6,891 bases of DNA. Source: Peptococcaceae bacterium (GTDB lineage: Bacteria > Bacillota > Peptococcia > Peptococcales > Peptococcaceae). Both the position numbers and the translations under genes were made by a program. Within the stretch, counting starts at the first letter, position 1. Every line of letters begins with the position of its first letter. The notes beneath the pieces were generated by a model that was not told where the DNA came from, ran no database searches, and saw nothing but the letters and a program-made list of their open reading frames with translations. Below are positions 5,985-6,891 of this stretch, piece after piece. The stretch covers positions 1 to 6,891 of the forward strand of contig JAGARS010000200.1 in the NCBI GenBank assembly GCA_017622155.1, in the 5' to 3' direction.

Positions 5985-6891
5985 TTATTCAGCTTCAATA
6001 ATCTGATATACAGGTGCACCTTCGCACTGTGCAGGCATTCTTAAGCCGGCCAGTTCTGCTACGGTAGGCGCTACGTCTACCTGACGAATGATACGTTCTG
6101 TCAGGAAGTTTTCTTTAATCCCTTTACCTGCTGCGATAAAGATTGGGGATACGGAAGTACCTGCATACCCATATGTGGTGGACAGGGAGTCACAGTGGTC
6201 ATAGTTGTAGCCTTCTGCATTCCAGAACAGGATATCGCCGCATTCAGGGCCGCCCATACCTAACAGATATGCATCTCTATTTCTCAATGCCAGTGCAATG
6301 ATACGTTTGCCGCTTTCCGGATGTTTGTATCCATACAGACGGGTCATAACTTCTTCTTCCCATTCATACTGATCTTTTGGATCAATGATACCATGAGGGT
6401 CACGGCCTTTGATGTTCAGATAGATATGGTTCCCGCGCTGCTGTACAGCATAAGTGTTTTCCCAGTCGATTTCATGGAGTTTGTTGCCGTTTTCGTCAAC
6501 TTTCAGTTTCAACAAACCCAGTTCTTCCATGATACCGGTAGCAACGCCGGATGGGTCACCGATTACGCATGGTTCATAGTCACCGCATACCTGTGCGTGG
6601 TCAGATACATAGATAATGGTCCAGCCTTTGTCTAACAGGTGCAGGAATTCCCCGATGTAACGGTCTGTCTGTTCGTAAATTTTCACCATCATTTCTGCAT
6701 AGTCAGCTTCGCTTAAAATATTGTGACCATGGTCTTTCAGGAATTTAACAATCATATGACCCTGCAGGTCGATATTGTGCAGCTGGGAGAAGATAATTTC
6801 ACAACCCTGCTGTTCAATCATATAGTTCAGTGCACGTGCTGTCCAGCGAGCATATGCTTCCCAGTTTTCATGCATGCAGTCCATAATCAGC
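5985..6891 (-). CDS. Alkaline-phosphatase-superfamily enzyme (NPP/type I phosphodiesterase-like), 5' end outside window
   Basis: The frame is open to the right edge (Leu-Ile precede the first visible Met at 6884), so the N-terminus is missing and with it the first metal site and nucleophile. Numbering from that Met: SQLHNIDLQGH (33-43) matches the superfamily D-x-x-G-H metal motif, with D39 and H43. YVSDHAQV (92-99) is the S-D-H motif with D95 and H96. GTSVSPIFIAAGKGIK (242-257) followed by RQVDVAPTVAELAG is the usual C-terminal signature of the fold. Members hydrolyse phosphodiesters, phosphonates or sulfate esters; the substrate here is unknown. The usual metal-binding His of the last motif (G-T/S-H) is Ser244. 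H230 (DHCDS) is close and might replace it. No signal peptide can be judged. An anion permease follows downstream, separated by a terminator. Confidence 0.85.
   Translation of the reverse strand, partial: LIMDCMHENWEAYARWTARALNYMIEQQGCEIIFSQLHNIDLQGHMIVKFLKDHGHNILSEADYAEMMVKIYEQTDRYIGEFLHLLDKGWTIIYVSDHAQVCGDYEPCVIGDPSGVATGIMEELGLLKLKVDENGNKLHEIDWENTYAVQQRGNHIYLNIKGRDPHGIIDPKDQYEWEEEVMTRLYGYKHPESGKRIIALALRNRDAYLLGMGGPECGDILFWNAEGYNYDHCDSLSTTYGYAGTSVSPIFIAAGKGIKENFLTERIIRQVDVAPTVAELAGLRMPAQCEGAPVYQIIEAE

Noticed and set aside
1..6891. CRISPR array, insertion sequence, tRNA or riboswitch
   Set aside because: I saw no regularly spaced direct repeats, transposase motifs, terminal inverted repeats, cloverleaf signals or conserved riboswitch elements on either strand.

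Overview
The window reads as chromosomal DNA of a low-to-mid GC Gram-positive-lineage bacterium (Bacillota sensu lato; a gut Negativicutes or Clostridia member is plausible, genus not determinable). The grounds are strong AGGAGG-type ribosome binding sites, a classic lipobox lipoprotein, short AT-rich intergenic gaps, and U-tracted hairpin terminators. Every convincing gene lies on the minus strand, so transcription runs from right to left. I see no mobile element, CRISPR array, tRNA or rRNA.

In transcription order: (1) 6891-5985, the 3' part of an alkaline-phosphatase-superfamily (NPP/type I phosphodiesterase-like) enzyme that runs off the right edge, closed by a long hairpin at 5926-5966. 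(2) 5801-4368, an SLC13/DASS-type anion permease with its own promoter and Shine-Dalgarno site, followed by a hairpin at 4269-4297. (3) A tightly packed three-gene operon (4203-1995): a small Cys-rich zinc-ribbon protein, an orphan ModF-like ABC ATPase and an unrecognised 310-residue soluble protein, joined by 16-nt and 4-nt gene overlaps and closed by a terminator at 1940-1968. (4) 1869-220, an exported lipoprotein metallopeptidase of the M3 (oligoendopeptidase F-like) clan with HELGH, closed by a near-ideal terminator at 168-197. (5) A gene-free left end (1-167) that looks like the promoter/leader of a gene beyond the left edge. It holds a TATAAT-containing promoter flanked by an 8-bp inverted repeat, and a 16-bp perfect palindrome.

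Functional reading: the phosphatase and the anion permease could form a hydrolyse-and-transport pair, and the lipoprotein peptidase probably trims peptides outside the membrane. The most unusual unit is the zinc-ribbon/ABC ATPase/unknown-protein operon. It has no permease or substrate-binding protein, and its ATPase lacks the usual Q-loop glutamine, which suggests a non-transport or atypical role. Two annotation points change gene models: the zinc-ribbon gene should start at 4203, because a longer open frame to 4344 crosses the upstream terminator and promoter, and the permease should start at 5801 rather than 5843.
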